Shown here: piece by piece, positions 23,158 to 30,958 of the stretch | Layout: the number at the start of each line of letters is the position of its first letter | Numbering within the stretch: the stretch's first letter is position 1 | NCBI GenBank assembly: GCA_934394815.1 | Contig: CAKRRD010000033.1 | Location: forward strand, 1 to 37,091 | Direction: 5' to 3' | Length of the DNA stretch: 37,091 nucleotides | Source of the DNA: an uncultured Acetatifactor sp. | Lineage (GTDB): Bacteria; Bacillota; Clostridia; Lachnospirales; Lachnospiraceae | Made by a program: the position numbers and the translations under genes | Notes under the pieces: model-generated | The model's input: the letters and a program-made list of their open reading frames with translations, nothing else | Told to the model about the DNA's origin: nothing | The model's database searches: none

Positions 23158-23826
23158 ATGCTGACAAATACAATGAAAGAGGATTCCAACGAGAGAATGA
23201 CACATGAAGAAGTGTTTCATGCGTTGAGGAGCAAAGTAACAATTCCTTTTACGCTTCACGGAATAAAAGAAAATCTCACGGTAGAATACACGCAAGGTAC
23301 AGATCCCAAGGCCATAGGGTACGATGCCCTTCAGGGGTTCCCAATAGATAAAATATGCTGCACAGGTTATCCGGTAATGCGCGGCTACTTTGAACACATG
23401 AATGCGACCGGCTACCGGAGATCCTGCGGGTTTATTCAGTTCGTGGAAAGAATTGAAAATCACGGGGAAAACAGAGAGTTTTCCATAGATGTCAGTGATG
23501 AAAATCTGGAAAAAGGCAATCCGTATTTTGCGTACGGCTATCCGGCAGAAATATTTGATGCGCCTTGCTGTAATTTGGCTGGATGTAAGCATTTAAAGTG
23601 GACCGCTTATACCTACCTGGTAGATCTGCCTTCCCGGATGAATGGAAATAAACTCAAATTTCTGGCTGGATACTCCTGGGGATATGAAGAGGATGAAAAC
23701 GGCCCACAGAGATTATTGCCATTAGAGATCCTGACAGAAAATGACTGGGAAAATCATATTGCAGAGAAATCTGCTGCACCGCTTATCGGCGGCGCAGCAA
23801 CACCAGCATCCACGCAAGGAAAATAA
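23158..23826 (+). CDS. Conserved-looking protein of unknown function
   Basis: 222-aa soluble protein that I do not assign to a named family. It has no signal peptide or membrane segment. Residues ~20-35 (MTHEEVFHALRSKVTI) look like a short helix. The core holds GYPVMRGYFEHMNATGYRRSCGFIQFVER, FAYGYPAEIFDAPCCNLAGCKHLKW (four Cys/His within ~10 residues, possibly metal related) and LAGYSWGYEEDENGPQRLLPLEI. The final ~25 residues (Ala/Gly/Pro/Thr-rich) look disordered. I chose the ATG at 23158, preceded by AGGGGTGA; an upstream ATG at 23110 overlaps the -10. Its end overlaps the convergent membrane-protein gene by 44 bp. Confidence 0.75.
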   Translation: MLTNTMKEDSNERMTHEEVFHALRSKVTIPFTLHGIKENLTVEYTQGTDPKAIGYDALQGFPIDKICCTGYPVMRGYFEHMNATGYRRSCGFIQFVERIENHGENREFSIDVSDENLEKGNPYFAYGYPAEIFDAPCCNLAGCKHLKWTAYTYLVDLPSRMNGNKLKFLAGYSWGYEEDENGPQRLLPLEILTENDWENHIAEKSAAPLIGGAATPASTQGK

Positions 23827-24466
23827 TTAAGGCTCCCAGGCTCATATTGGAGCAGGCGATGCCGTTCCAGAACGCGGCAGTGCTCATTTTCCCGACAAGG
23901 TTCAGCAGGATCTTGAAGGTAAACGGGTTGATCAGCCACATCCAGCGGGGAAGAGGTGTCTTTCCTTTGGAGATGCCGAGGATCATGGTGATCACATTCG
24001 CAAGATAAATTGCCATAAAGATGATAAAACAGGGAATCAGATATCCGCCCTGTTCCGCCAGAATAACAGATAACATGCTCTCCTGATCGGTTCCGGTCTC
24101 GAGAGCTTTTTTCATTCCGGTGACGAGGTAGCAACAGATGATATGTATGGCACCGCCGGAGGCAACGAATCCATAGACGGAGGCTTTATATATCCGGGCG
24201 AGAGCGCTCGTCTTATCCTGCATCAGTTCGTACAGGGCATAGAATCCGAAAGCGGTCACGGGAATTCCCGCAAATCCGAAGGAACCGGCCAGTCCGATGC
24301 GGGTGTAACTTATTTTTTCAGCGGCAAGGATATATTGTCCTAACGCACCGACGGCACCAGTGGAATCCACTCCCAATAGCAGGAAGTCTCCGATCATGGT
24401 CAGGACAGCACCGATCATACCGTAGAGTAACAGTTTTTTGACTTTGCAATAATCTTCGTTTCGCAT
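23783..24466 (-). CDS. Six-helix membrane protein of unknown function (possibly DUF6796-like)
   Basis: 227-aa integral membrane protein with about six hydrophobic segments: ~12-32, ~57-80, ~92-114, ~140-163, a shorter one near 175-190, and ~205-225. Recognisable stretches are GAVLTMIGDFLLLGVDSTGAVG and GLAGSFGFAGIPVTAFGFYALYELM, which I associate from memory with the DUF6796 group; no function is known. The start is supported by AAGGAGG (24475-24481) 8 nt upstream, and a minus-strand promoter reading TTGCTT, 18 bp, TATAGT lies at 24509-24538. The 3' end overlaps the convergent unknown gene. Confidence 0.8.
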   Translation of the reverse strand: MRNEDYCKVKKLLLYGMIGAVLTMIGDFLLLGVDSTGAVGALGQYILAAEKISYTRIGLAGSFGFAGIPVTAFGFYALYELMQDKTSALARIYKASVYGFVASGGAIHIICCYLVTGMKKALETGTDQESMLSVILAEQGGYLIPCFIIFMAIYLANVITMILGISKGKTPLPRWMWLINPFTFKILLNLVGKMSTAAFWNGIACSNMSLGALIIFLAWMLVLLRRR

Positions 24467-24808
24467 AAGAAATGCCTCCTTACAGGTTAGCTTTGTTTAA
24501 CTGATATTACTATAGCACAGGCTTTGGGAAAAAAGCAATCGGCCGGAAAGATTCCATGATAAACTGACAAGGGAGGCAGTAACCGATAAAAATAACGTTG
24601 CAGCGTGAATTGGGGTAGTTCCTGCAGGAATGAGATCTGCCCTGCCAGAGGCGGAACACCGGGAGATACCACCATGGAAGAAAAATGCTTCTGAAGGAAT
24701 GAATCCTGAGAAACATGGTGCAATAGTCAGGTACAAAGAGTATAATATGCTTTGTAAGAAAGTGCATCGAAGCTTGTGAAAGAGATGCAGATGAGGTGTC
24801 TGACAGCT
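24467..24808. other. Divergent intergenic region before metallophosphoesterase
   Basis: Contains the minus-strand promoter of the membrane protein (AAGCAA at 24533-24538 and ACTATA at 24509-24514 on the plus strand, 18 bp apart, TGC before the -10) and, near the other end, TATAAT (24741-24746) without a clear -35 as candidate promoter for the phosphoesterase. Between 24540 and 24735 I see no gene, repeat or known riboswitch pattern. Confidence 0.5.
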
Positions 24809-25378
24809 ATGAATTATTATATCAGTGATTTGCATTTGTTTCACGAAGCGGTGCTCCGATTTGATGATCGTCCGTTCTCGAATCTGGAAGAAATGCATGC
24901 AGAAATCGTAAAAAGATGGAACCATAAGGTAACTAACGGGGATACGGTGTATATTCTGGGTGACGTGAGTATGCGGGGGAAGAACGAGGATCTTATTGCG
25001 CTGGCAGCAATATTGAAGGGAAAAAAGGTTCTGATCCGAGGCAATCATGATGATGTGTCTGATCTCCGATACCGTCAGCTGTTCCAGGAAGTCTGTGATT
25101 ATAAGGAGATCCGCGATTCGATTGCCGGGAAAAGCTATGAATTGGTATTATGCCATTATCCCATTTTCAGCTGGAAACACATGAGCCGCGGTACCATTCT
25201 GCTCTACGGGCATACCCACAACAGCCCGGAGGATGACTATTTTCAGAAATGTCTGGCTGGAATGAAGGATAACGGCTGCCGTCATATCGGCGACAGTTCC
25301 ATACAGGCCTATAACGTCGGCTGTATGAAACCGTGGATGGATTACGAGCCGCGAAGCCTGCAGGAGATTCTCAAATAA
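24809..25378 (+). CDS. Calcineurin-like metallophosphoesterase
   Basis: Cytosolic dimetal phosphoesterase of 189 aa. Motifs in order: YYISDLHLFH (D7, H9), VYILGDVSM, IRGNHDD, LCHYPI and LLYGHTHN, the full ligand set. I chose the ATG at 24809 because the conserved fold begins at residue 3 and GAGGTG lies 10 nt upstream; an in-frame GTG at 24776 would add 11 residues. It ends directly before a strong terminator. Substrate unknown; similar small bacterial members are annotated only as phosphoesterases. Confidence 0.9.
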   Translation: MNYYISDLHLFHEAVLRFDDRPFSNLEEMHAEIVKRWNHKVTNGDTVYILGDVSMRGKNEDLIALAAILKGKKVLIRGNHDDVSDLRYRQLFQEVCDYKEIRDSIAGKSYELVLCHYPIFSWKHMSRGTILLYGHTHNSPEDDYFQKCLAGMKDNGCRHIGDSSIQAYNVGCMKPWMDYEPRSLQEILK

Positions 25379-25379
25379 A

Positions 25380-25415
25380 AAAACAGCAGATCCCGCCAGA
25401 TCTGCTGTTTTCTTC
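25380..25415 (+). terminator. Rho-independent terminator after metallophosphoesterase
   Basis: AAAACAGCAGATC (25380-25392) pairs perfectly with GATCTGCTGTTTT (25399-25411) around CCGCCA and is followed by CTTCT. The flanking A-run on the left could let it also serve minus-strand transcription. Confidence 0.94.
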
Positions 25416-25472
25416 TGTGTATATGAGTGTGGGAAACACACTTCTATCATAAAATAAAGGATATTTCGTTAC

Positions 25473-25544
25473 TTAGAACTTCTCAGCAAAGCTCTTGTAA
25501 TACTCATCAAAAAACGCGTTGACTCTTTCCATGATTTTCTTCAT
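25473..25544 (-). CDS. Possible 23-residue small protein
   Basis: Small open frame ATG to TAA on the minus strand encoding 23 residues: starts MKKIMERVNAFF, ends YYKSFAEKF. AAGGGTGA lies ~6 nt before the ATG. The peptide is amphipathic and helical in character, with Phe/Tyr/Val/Met on one side and Lys/Arg/Glu/Asp on the other, and is not hydrophobic enough to span a membrane. Downstream on the same strand is the bidirectional-looking hairpin at 25380-25411, which could end its transcript. No homolog is known to me; a chance open frame of this length is quite possible. Confidence 0.35.
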   Translation of the reverse strand: MKKIMERVNAFFDEYYKSFAEKF

Positions 25545-25606
25545 AATATTCACCCTTAACCTTTCCAAGACAAATGAACTGTTAACTTTGTTGTTATGCT
25601 TAAGGG

Positions 25607-25618
25607 GTCAGGCCTGAC
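25607..25618. repeat. Perfect 12-bp palindrome
   Basis: GTCAGGCCTGAC, upstream of both the small minus-strand frame and the LysR gene. Candidate operator; extended pairing is imperfect, so it is a weak terminator candidate. Confidence 0.5.
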
Positions 25619-25646
25619 TTCCTTTTGATGATTATAATTTACCATA

Positions 25647-25702
25647 TTGTACTTATAATGTGAAATACATATAATAGAAGTGTAATAATACTTATAAGGT
25701 AT
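25647..25702 (+). promoter_or_regulatory. Promoter and putative autoregulatory site of the LysR gene
   Basis: TTGTAC (25647-25652), 17 bp, TATAAT (25670-25675). A dyad ATAC-N7-GTAT (25688-25702), which satisfies the LysR T-N11-A rule, lies just downstream, where a bound regulator would repress its own gene. Confidence 0.5.
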
Positions 25703-25789
25703 CATAAAATGCAATAATAAATATACCGGTCAAAATGAATGAAGATATTGGAAATTTGGGAAAAAGCGCGGAAGGAGGACGTTGGGAAG

Positions 25790-26677
25790 ATGGAATTACG
25801 CCATATCAGGTATTTCAAAGCGGTAGCGGAGGAGAAAAGCTTTACCCGGGCGGCGGAGCAGCTGGCCATTGCGCAGCCACCCTTAAGCCGCCAGATCCAG
25901 GATCTGGAAGCAGAACTGGGGACGACATTGTTCCTGCGGACACCTCATAAGGTGACGCTTACGGAGGAAGGGGAACTTTTCCTGCAATATGCGAATCAGA
26001 TTCTGGATCTGGTGAATCGTTCGGAAGAGGATGTCAGAGAACGGAAGGAAGGCTTGCAGGGTACGTTGTACATTGCTTCGGTAGAGGGCTGCGGTCCCCG
26101 GCTTTTTGCCGAATGGATCGCAGGATTCCGACAGAAACACCCGCATGTACAGTACAATCTGTGGAACGGTAACACAGATGATGTGAACAATCGTGTGACG
26201 AAGGGGCTGTGTGAACTCGCTATGATCACGGCTCCTTATAATACGGAGGAATTTCATGTGCTGCCGGTGTATGAGGAACCCTGGGTGGCGGTGATCCCGA
26301 AGGGACATAAATTGTACTCTGCGGAAAATGATCCGGTGAAGCCCGAAGAACTGTTACCCTATGATCTGCTGATCCCCTCCAGAGAATCCAGAAAGGGCGA
26401 GATTGATAAATGGTTTGACGGCACGGGGCATGCACCGGTGATCCGGGGAAGGATCGCGCATATGATGAACGCCTATGAACTGAGTCTTCACGGAGTCGGC
26501 ATTTCCATCTATCCGGCCTCCATTTCTTCCCTGATCCGGGAGAAGGATGTCTGTGTACGGCCGGTAGAGCATCCGGATGCCCACGCGGATTACGCATTGA
26601 TCTGGAACAAAAATCACACGCTGTCCCATGTGTCGGAGGAATTTATCAAATATGTGGAAAGTATTGAAGAAGGGTAA
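25790..26677 (+). CDS. LysR-family transcriptional regulator
   Basis: 295-aa LysR-type regulator. N-terminal winged HTH: MELRHIRYFKAVAEEKSFTRAAEQLAIAQPPLSRQIQDLEAELG; linker helix ~60-85; effector-binding domain ~90-290. The ATG at 25790 gives the canonical family start, with AAGGAGG at 25772-25778. A possible upstream start at 25739 would add 17 residues not seen in the family. The gene is followed 85 bp later by the LOG-family gene on the same strand, a possible target, though no direct evidence exists. Effector unknown. Confidence 0.93.
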   Translation: MELRHIRYFKAVAEEKSFTRAAEQLAIAQPPLSRQIQDLEAELGTTLFLRTPHKVTLTEEGELFLQYANQILDLVNRSEEDVRERKEGLQGTLYIASVEGCGPRLFAEWIAGFRQKHPHVQYNLWNGNTDDVNNRVTKGLCELAMITAPYNTEEFHVLPVYEEPWVAVIPKGHKLYSAENDPVKPEELLPYDLLIPSRESRKGEIDKWFDGTGHAPVIRGRIAHMMNAYELSLHGVGISIYPASISSLIREKDVCVRPVEHPDAHADYALIWNKNHTLSHVSEEFIKYVESIEEG

Positions 26678-26762
26678 CGGTGTGGAATAATACATGGTCA
26701 ATGGAAGGATGCCGGACAGAAATCAACAGTAAATGAAAACACATTAGGAAAAGGAGAAGGAC

Positions 26763-27362
26763 ATGAACATTACAGTATATCTTGGAGCAAATGAAGGCAA
26801 GGATCCGACAATGAAAACGGCGGTGCGGGAACTTGGCACCTGGATCGGAGAGAGCGGCAGCCGCCTGATCTACGGAGGTTCCAAATCCGGCCTCATGGGA
26901 GAACTGGCGGAAAGTGTGCTGCAGGCAGGCGGGGAAGTCATCGGTGTGGAACCGCAGTTTTTCATTGATATGGAATATCAGTATGATGAGATCACGGAAC
27001 TGATCATCACAAAGGATATGACGGAGCGGAAAACGAAGATGATCGAACTGGGAGAGGTATTTATTGCCTTTCCGGGGGGAACCGGCACGTTGGAAGAGAT
27101 TGCGGAGATCATGTCGAAGGTGTCTCTGAAACATCTGGATGCGCCCTGCATCCTCTACAATCTCAACGGCTATTATGACAGTCTGAAGGCACTGCTATTG
27201 CATATGACAGAGATGGGACTGTCTTCCCCGGAGAGACAGGAAGGAATCTATTTTGCAGAAAATCTGGAAGAGATCTGTGAGATCATAAAAAGACGGCGGA
27301 GCAATAAGGAAAATATCACTCCGCCGGAAAATACACAGGGTATGGGAAATCAATTAGGCTAG
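26763..27362 (+). CDS. LOG-family (TIGR00730) nucleoside-monophosphate phosphoribohydrolase-like protein
   Basis: 199-aa Rossmann-fold protein of the LOG/YvdD family. The nucleotide-binding opening ITVYLGANEG, the second glycine motif LIYGGSKSGLMGELAESVL and the signature PGGTGTLEE (near residue 104-112) with TERKTKMIEL before it are all present. Family members release ribose 5-phosphate from nucleoside monophosphates (the plant and microbial cytokinin-activating reaction). Start after AAAAGGAGAAGG. The last ~20 residues are polar and carry, on the opposite strand, the terminator of the convergent tauE gene. Confidence 0.92.
   Translation: MNITVYLGANEGKDPTMKTAVRELGTWIGESGSRLIYGGSKSGLMGELAESVLQAGGEVIGVEPQFFIDMEYQYDEITELIITKDMTERKTKMIELGEVFIAFPGGTGTLEEIAEIMSKVSLKHLDAPCILYNLNGYYDSLKALLLHMTEMGLSSPERQEGIYFAENLEEICEIIKRRRSNKENITPPENTQGMGNQLG
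27283..27326 (-). terminator. Minus-strand terminator of marR-tauE, inside the LOG gene
   Basis: Read on the minus strand, CGGCGGAG (27326-27319) pairs with CTCCGCCG (27301-27294), followed by TCTTTTTAT. It lies 28 bp after the tauE stop, within LOG codons. Confidence 0.8.
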
Positions 27363-28130
27363 CAGGTTAAAACACATGACCGCAATACCGAGAATCACCA
27401 GGATCACACCGGTGACACGGTTCAGCGTCTTGGGAGTGGCTTTGTTGGCGAACAGTGCGGCAATCCTGGCCCAGATCAGGGTGAAGACGACGCACAGAAT
27501 CCATACGGTCCAGTCGGGCATGCCGCCGATGGCAAAGTGGGACACGGCACCGGTCAGAGCGGTAAAAGCCATAATGAAGACGCTGGTTCCTACGGCGGTC
27601 TTCAGTTCATAGCCCAGCACGGAAGTCAGGATCAGCAGCATCATCATACCGCCGCCGGCACCGACGAAACCACAGATAAAGCCGATCAACATGCCACAGA
27701 TCAGGGACTGGATGGCTCTTTTCTTCGCGGATACCCCCTGCATGGCTTCTTTGGTGGTCATAACGGGCCGGACAATGAACTTGATGCCCAGGAGGAACGT
27801 CATAAATACGGAGAAATTCCCCATGGTGGAAGAAGGCACCAGACTGGAAATATAGCTGCCGACTACGGTGAAGACCAGAACGCTGCCCATCATGATCAGG
27901 CCGTTCCGGATGTCGATGTTTTTATTTTTCGCATAGGTGTAGGCGGATACGGCGCTGGCCAGAACATCGGAGGACAGTGCAATACCGACGGCCAGATAAG
28001 GATCCATACCCAGGAAGGTGATCAGCATGGGGCTGATGACTGCGGCGGCACTCATACCGGCAAATCCGGTACCGAGTCCGGCTCCCATTCCGGCGAAAAA
28101 GGTGACAAGAATTGTAATGAGGATGTTCAT
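27354..28130 (-). CDS. TauE/SafE-family sulfite/anion exporter-like membrane protein
   Basis: 258-aa membrane protein with about eight helices. The two-fold repeated family pattern is visible: GAGLGTGFAGMSAAAVISPML near the start and CGFVGAGGGMMMLLILTSVLGYELKTAVGTSVFIMA in the second half. Family members export sulfite, sulfoacetate or other small organosulfur anions. It starts one nucleotide after the marR stop, with AAAGGAG inside the end of marR, so it is translationally coupled and presumably MarR controlled. The last 9 bp overlap the convergent LOG gene. Substrate is unknown. Confidence 0.92.
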   Translation of the reverse strand: MNILITILVTFFAGMGAGLGTGFAGMSAAAVISPMLITFLGMDPYLAVGIALSSDVLASAVSAYTYAKNKNIDIRNGLIMMGSVLVFTVVGSYISSLVPSSTMGNFSVFMTFLLGIKFIVRPVMTTKEAMQGVSAKKRAIQSLICGMLIGFICGFVGAGGGMMMLLILTSVLGYELKTAVGTSVFIMAFTALTGAVSHFAIGGMPDWTVWILCVVFTLIWARIAALFANKATPKTLNRVTGVILVILGIAVMCFNLLA

Positions 28131-28131
28131 T

Positions 28132-28566
28132 TTATTTTTCTCCTTTCAGGATATTGTCCATATTTTTCTCCATGACATGGAGGATATGGAAAAAGATCTC
28201 TTTACTGTGCTCATCGGTGCCATCCATGAGGGTATCCTTGAAAATACTCTGTATCATACGGCCCTTTTCTATGACATCCTGAGCCTTTTCCGTGCAGAAC
28301 AGCAGAGTTTTGCGGCGGTCATCCGGCGCTTCCCTGCGTTCCAGATAGCCTTCCCGCACCAGCTTGTCCACATTGACGGAGACGAGGCTGGCTTTGATCC
28401 TGCGGACCTCTACCACATCGCTGGCGGTCCGGTATTCCGGATTGTTGCCGAAGAACATGAGGATGTCGAATGCCGTCTGCGGCAGCTTTAACTGCTGACA
28501 CAGTGGCTTGCACATGGCATTGTAGGCCAGGTTGAATTTCTGCATAAATTCGATATGGGAATTCAC
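28132..28566 (-). CDS. MarR-family transcriptional regulator
   Basis: 144-aa winged-helix regulator. Helix-turn-helix and wing: LPQTAFDILMFFGNN, TASDVVEVRRIKASLVSVNVDKLVREGYLERREAPDDRRKTLLF, the DxR-K wing typical of MarR. The start is GTG at 28566, 8 nt after AAGGAG. First gene of a two-gene operon with a TauE-type exporter, suggesting a ligand-responsive repressor of export. A 12-bp palindrome over its -35 is a candidate operator. Confidence 0.93.
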   Translation of the reverse strand: MNSHIEFMQKFNLAYNAMCKPLCQQLKLPQTAFDILMFFGNNPEYRTASDVVEVRRIKASLVSVNVDKLVREGYLERREAPDDRRKTLLFCTEKAQDVIEKGRMIQSIFKDTLMDGTDEHSKEIFFHILHVMEKNMDNILKGEK

Positions 28567-28592
28567 GGTGTCTGCTCCTTTTTCCGAAGGTC

Positions 28593-28628
28593 TATAAATA
28601 ATACAAATATGAATAGTTCAAATTTGAA
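28593..28628 (-). promoter_or_regulatory. marR promoter with palindromic operator
   Basis: On the minus strand TTGAAC (28621-28616), 17 bp, TTTATA (28598-28593). The perfect palindrome TTCAAATTTGAA (28617-28628) covers the -35, consistent with autorepression by the MarR protein (inferred). Confidence 0.55.
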
Positions 28629-28718
28629 ATAATAAAACTTAAATTATCGTATTACAGGAAATCGGGAAAGTCAACAAAAAAGCAGTATTTTATAGAAAAT
28701 TTATATAAAATATCCTAT

Positions 28719-28746
28719 CGTAAACGTTTCCGTGATATGCTATAAT
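28719..28746 (+). promoter_or_regulatory. Promoter of the EAL gene with cre-like CcpA site
   Basis: Extended -10 TGCTATAAT (28738-28746) with no good -35. Directly upstream, CGTAAACGTTTCCG (28719-28732) matches the B. subtilis cre consensus TGWAARCGYTWNCW at 12 of 14 positions, with mismatches only at the two ends. It lies between the -35 and -10 zones, where CcpA binding would block RNA polymerase. Confidence 0.55.
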
Positions 28747-28787
28747 TTGTACTATACGAATGTGAAACCAAACATAGGTGTCAGGCT

Positions 28788-30533
28788 GTGGGCATACAGA
28801 ACGAAAGTGCCAGGAGGGGGGCCTTTACGAAAGACAAGGATATAAACAAATACGATGAACAGAAATTTTGGGAAGAGGTGGATATCCTGTTCCCGGATAT
28901 TGTAAAAGCCATTACTTCCCTAGCGAAAAAATCCTACATATCCATAACCAATCTGCGGAACGGTGTGACATGGTGGTCCGAGAAGGCGATGGAATATTTT
29001 GGTATGCAGGAGAACTATACCATTCGCGGACAAGAAAAATCAAAAAGGTCGATTCATCCGGATGATCTGGAAGAGTTCCGGAGGGGATTCCGGGAGAAAG
29101 TTGCGGGAAAAAATATGGACGAGCCTTGGGAATACCGGGTGCGTGACGGAAGTACCTACAACCGGATCAGTGCCAAGGCGAGAATGCTGAATGATAAGGA
29201 TGGAAAGCCTTTTGTGATCGTAATACGATATAACAACTACGGTATTTCCGACGAGGTGGATGCGACCACCGGATTGCATACGGAACCGGCGCTGGATCGG
29301 GAGATCAGGGAATTCTTGGAGGAAAGCGGACAGGGGACTCTGCTGAAGATCGGACTGGATCAGTTCAGTCATATCAATGTTATGTACGGAGCTGCTTTTT
29401 CGGATAAGATTCTGAATTGTGCGGCACAGGAGCTGTTGCGCCTGTTAAAGGGAAAAGGATATGTATACCGGCTCTCCGGTGCGAAGTTTGTGATCAGTTT
29501 TAAAACGGTATCCAAAGCGGAACTGCAGCAGATATACGATGAGATTGTAGAAGCTTTTGAGAATACAGAGGTAGAAGGGAAAAAGATCCCTCTGAAGGTA
29601 TCTGCCGGCGCAATATTTATGGAACCTTATATGAAGGAGACAAATGCGGTCCGCAGCCGTCTGACCTACGCGTTGAACCATTCCCGGCTTGAGCATCATG
29701 GGGAGCTGGTGATTTTTAATGATGAGATCTGTGGCAGTGACGAGAACCAGTTTGAACTGATCGGTGTGATCCATCAGTGTGCTACTCATAACTTTGAAGG
29801 GTTCCGGATGTTCTATCAGCCGATTGCTGATACGAAGACCGGCAAGATCCGGGGAATGGAAGCGCTACTCCGCTGGGAACTGGAACCTTACGGGATGGTG
29901 TCCCCCGGTGTGTTCATGGAATGGCTGGAACAGGATCCCTGTATTTTTGATCTGGGGAACTGGATCCTTCGGACAGCACTTACGGATGTACAGAAGCTTC
30001 GCAAGGAGACGGAAGGCTTTTTTGTCAATGTCAATGTGGCGGCGGCACAGCTGGAGCGCAGAGAGTTCCGCAGTGCTGTCATGAATATTTTAAAAGAGAC
30101 CGGTGCGAGGCCGGAGGAGCTTTGCCTCGAATTGACAGAACGATGCAGGGATCTGGATATTCATTTTCTGCGGGGAGAGGTAGAATTTTTCCATTCCCAG
30201 GGGATCAAGATCGCACTGGATGACTTCGGAACTGGCAACAGTTCCTTAAGTCTGGCACTGGAGCTGCCCTTTGATGAACTGAAGGTTGATATGAGTTTTA
30301 TCCGGAATATCCGGCAAAAACCGCAGAATCAGGCAATGGTGCAGTCCATTGTGGATTATGCGAAGCGGACCAATACCGAGACCTGCATAGAAGGTATTGA
30401 GAACAAAGAGGTCAGCGATTATATTGAACAGTTCGGAGCTACCTGGCATCAGGGATATTATTATTCCAAGCCGGTACCCATCGATCAGTTCGAGGAAGTC
30501 GTGCGGAAGAAAGCAACGGAAAAGGACAGATAA
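28788..30533 (+). CDS. PAS - degenerate GGDEF - EAL protein, predicted c-di-GMP phosphodiesterase
   Basis: 581-aa cytoplasmic signalling protein. A PAS-like sensor spans ~45-150 (TWWSEKAMEYFGM, then RSIHPDDLEEF). The GGDEF fold (~165-310) has RLSGAKFVI in place of RxGGDEF, so it should not make c-di-GMP. The EAL domain (~330-575) is intact: EALLRW (E358), CLELTER, IALDDFGTGNSSL (~475), LKVDMSFI, CIEGIE and QGYYYSKP, so it should hydrolyse c-di-GMP to pGpG. The GTG start at 28788 is the only in-frame option near the promoter; its SD is weak. It is probably co-transcribed with the DUF3783 gene 6 nt downstream. Catalysis is predicted from residues only. Confidence 0.88.
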   Translation: MGIQNESARRGAFTKDKDINKYDEQKFWEEVDILFPDIVKAITSLAKKSYISITNLRNGVTWWSEKAMEYFGMQENYTIRGQEKSKRSIHPDDLEEFRRGFREKVAGKNMDEPWEYRVRDGSTYNRISAKARMLNDKDGKPFVIVIRYNNYGISDEVDATTGLHTEPALDREIREFLEESGQGTLLKIGLDQFSHINVMYGAAFSDKILNCAAQELLRLLKGKGYVYRLSGAKFVISFKTVSKAELQQIYDEIVEAFENTEVEGKKIPLKVSAGAIFMEPYMKETNAVRSRLTYALNHSRLEHHGELVIFNDEICGSDENQFELIGVIHQCATHNFEGFRMFYQPIADTKTGKIRGMEALLRWELEPYGMVSPGVFMEWLEQDPCIFDLGNWILRTALTDVQKLRKETEGFFVNVNVAAAQLERREFRSAVMNILKETGARPEELCLELTERCRDLDIHFLRGEVEFFHSQGIKIALDDFGTGNSSLSLALELPFDELKVDMSFIRNIRQKPQNQAMVQSIVDYAKRTNTETCIEGIENKEVSDYIEQFGATWHQGYYYSKPVPIDQFEEVVRKKATEKDR

Positions 30534-30539
30534 CAAGGC

Positions 30540-30896
30540 ATGGAAAAAATTCTGCTGATCCATGGAGACGAGGCAACGGAACGCAAAGTACGAAATGTTG
30601 CCGGCCGCCTGAAAATGAATATGGAAAGACTGGAACGACCGGCCGGAGAGAATCGGCTGGAGGATCTGGCGCAGGGCCGGATGACCACGGAGGATCCGGA
30701 AAATACGGAGCCGAGTCTGTTGCTATTCTGCGGTCTTCGGGAGAAAAGGCTGGATAAGCTGCTGTTTGAACTCCGCAGAGAGGAAACGTCAGTGGACTAT
30801 AAAGCGATTCTGACTTCCACGAATCGTACCTGGACGCTGCGGCAGCTGTATCTGGAACTGGAACGGGAAAAAGCTGCAATCTCAAGAAAATCTTAA
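30540..30896 (+). CDS. DUF3783-family small protein
   Basis: 118-aa soluble protein of unknown function. The C-terminal half shows the DUF3783 pattern LLLFCGLREKRLDKLLFELRREE, then DYKAILTSTNRTWTLRQLYLELEREK. The N-terminal ~45 residues (EKILLIHGDEATERKVRNVAGRLKM) resemble a short Rossmann-like strand-helix unit. The start lies 6 nt after the EAL gene stop with only AAGG upstream, so translation likely depends on coupling. Confidence 0.82.
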   Translation: MEKILLIHGDEATERKVRNVAGRLKMNMERLERPAGENRLEDLAQGRMTTEDPENTEPSLLLFCGLREKRLDKLLFELRREETSVDYKAILTSTNRTWTLRQLYLELEREKAAISRKS

Positions 30897-30958
30897 GAAT
30901 TTTCGGCATTTTGCAGAAAAAAGGAAATTATTTTCTACACTTAATTCGCCGGAAAGAA

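Larger units (their letters stand above)
25379..25789. other. Intergenic region between metallophosphoesterase and LysR gene
   Basis: Holds the phosphoesterase terminator, a possible 23-codon gene on the minus strand, a perfect 12-bp palindrome GTCAGGCCTGAC (25607-25618), and an AT-rich LysR promoter zone with three TATAAT-like sequences. Confidence 0.6.

Noticed and set aside
24671..24691. Tiny frame MEEKCF with GGGAG upstream
   Set aside because: Six codons only, no promoter directly before it and no downstream gene whose function suggests a leader peptide.
24540..24735. Possible riboswitch in the leader of the metallophosphoesterase
   Set aside because: Checked by eye against remembered cobalamin, TPP, glycine, THF, c-di-GMP and T-box consensus elements and found no match; only weak, non-specific stems.
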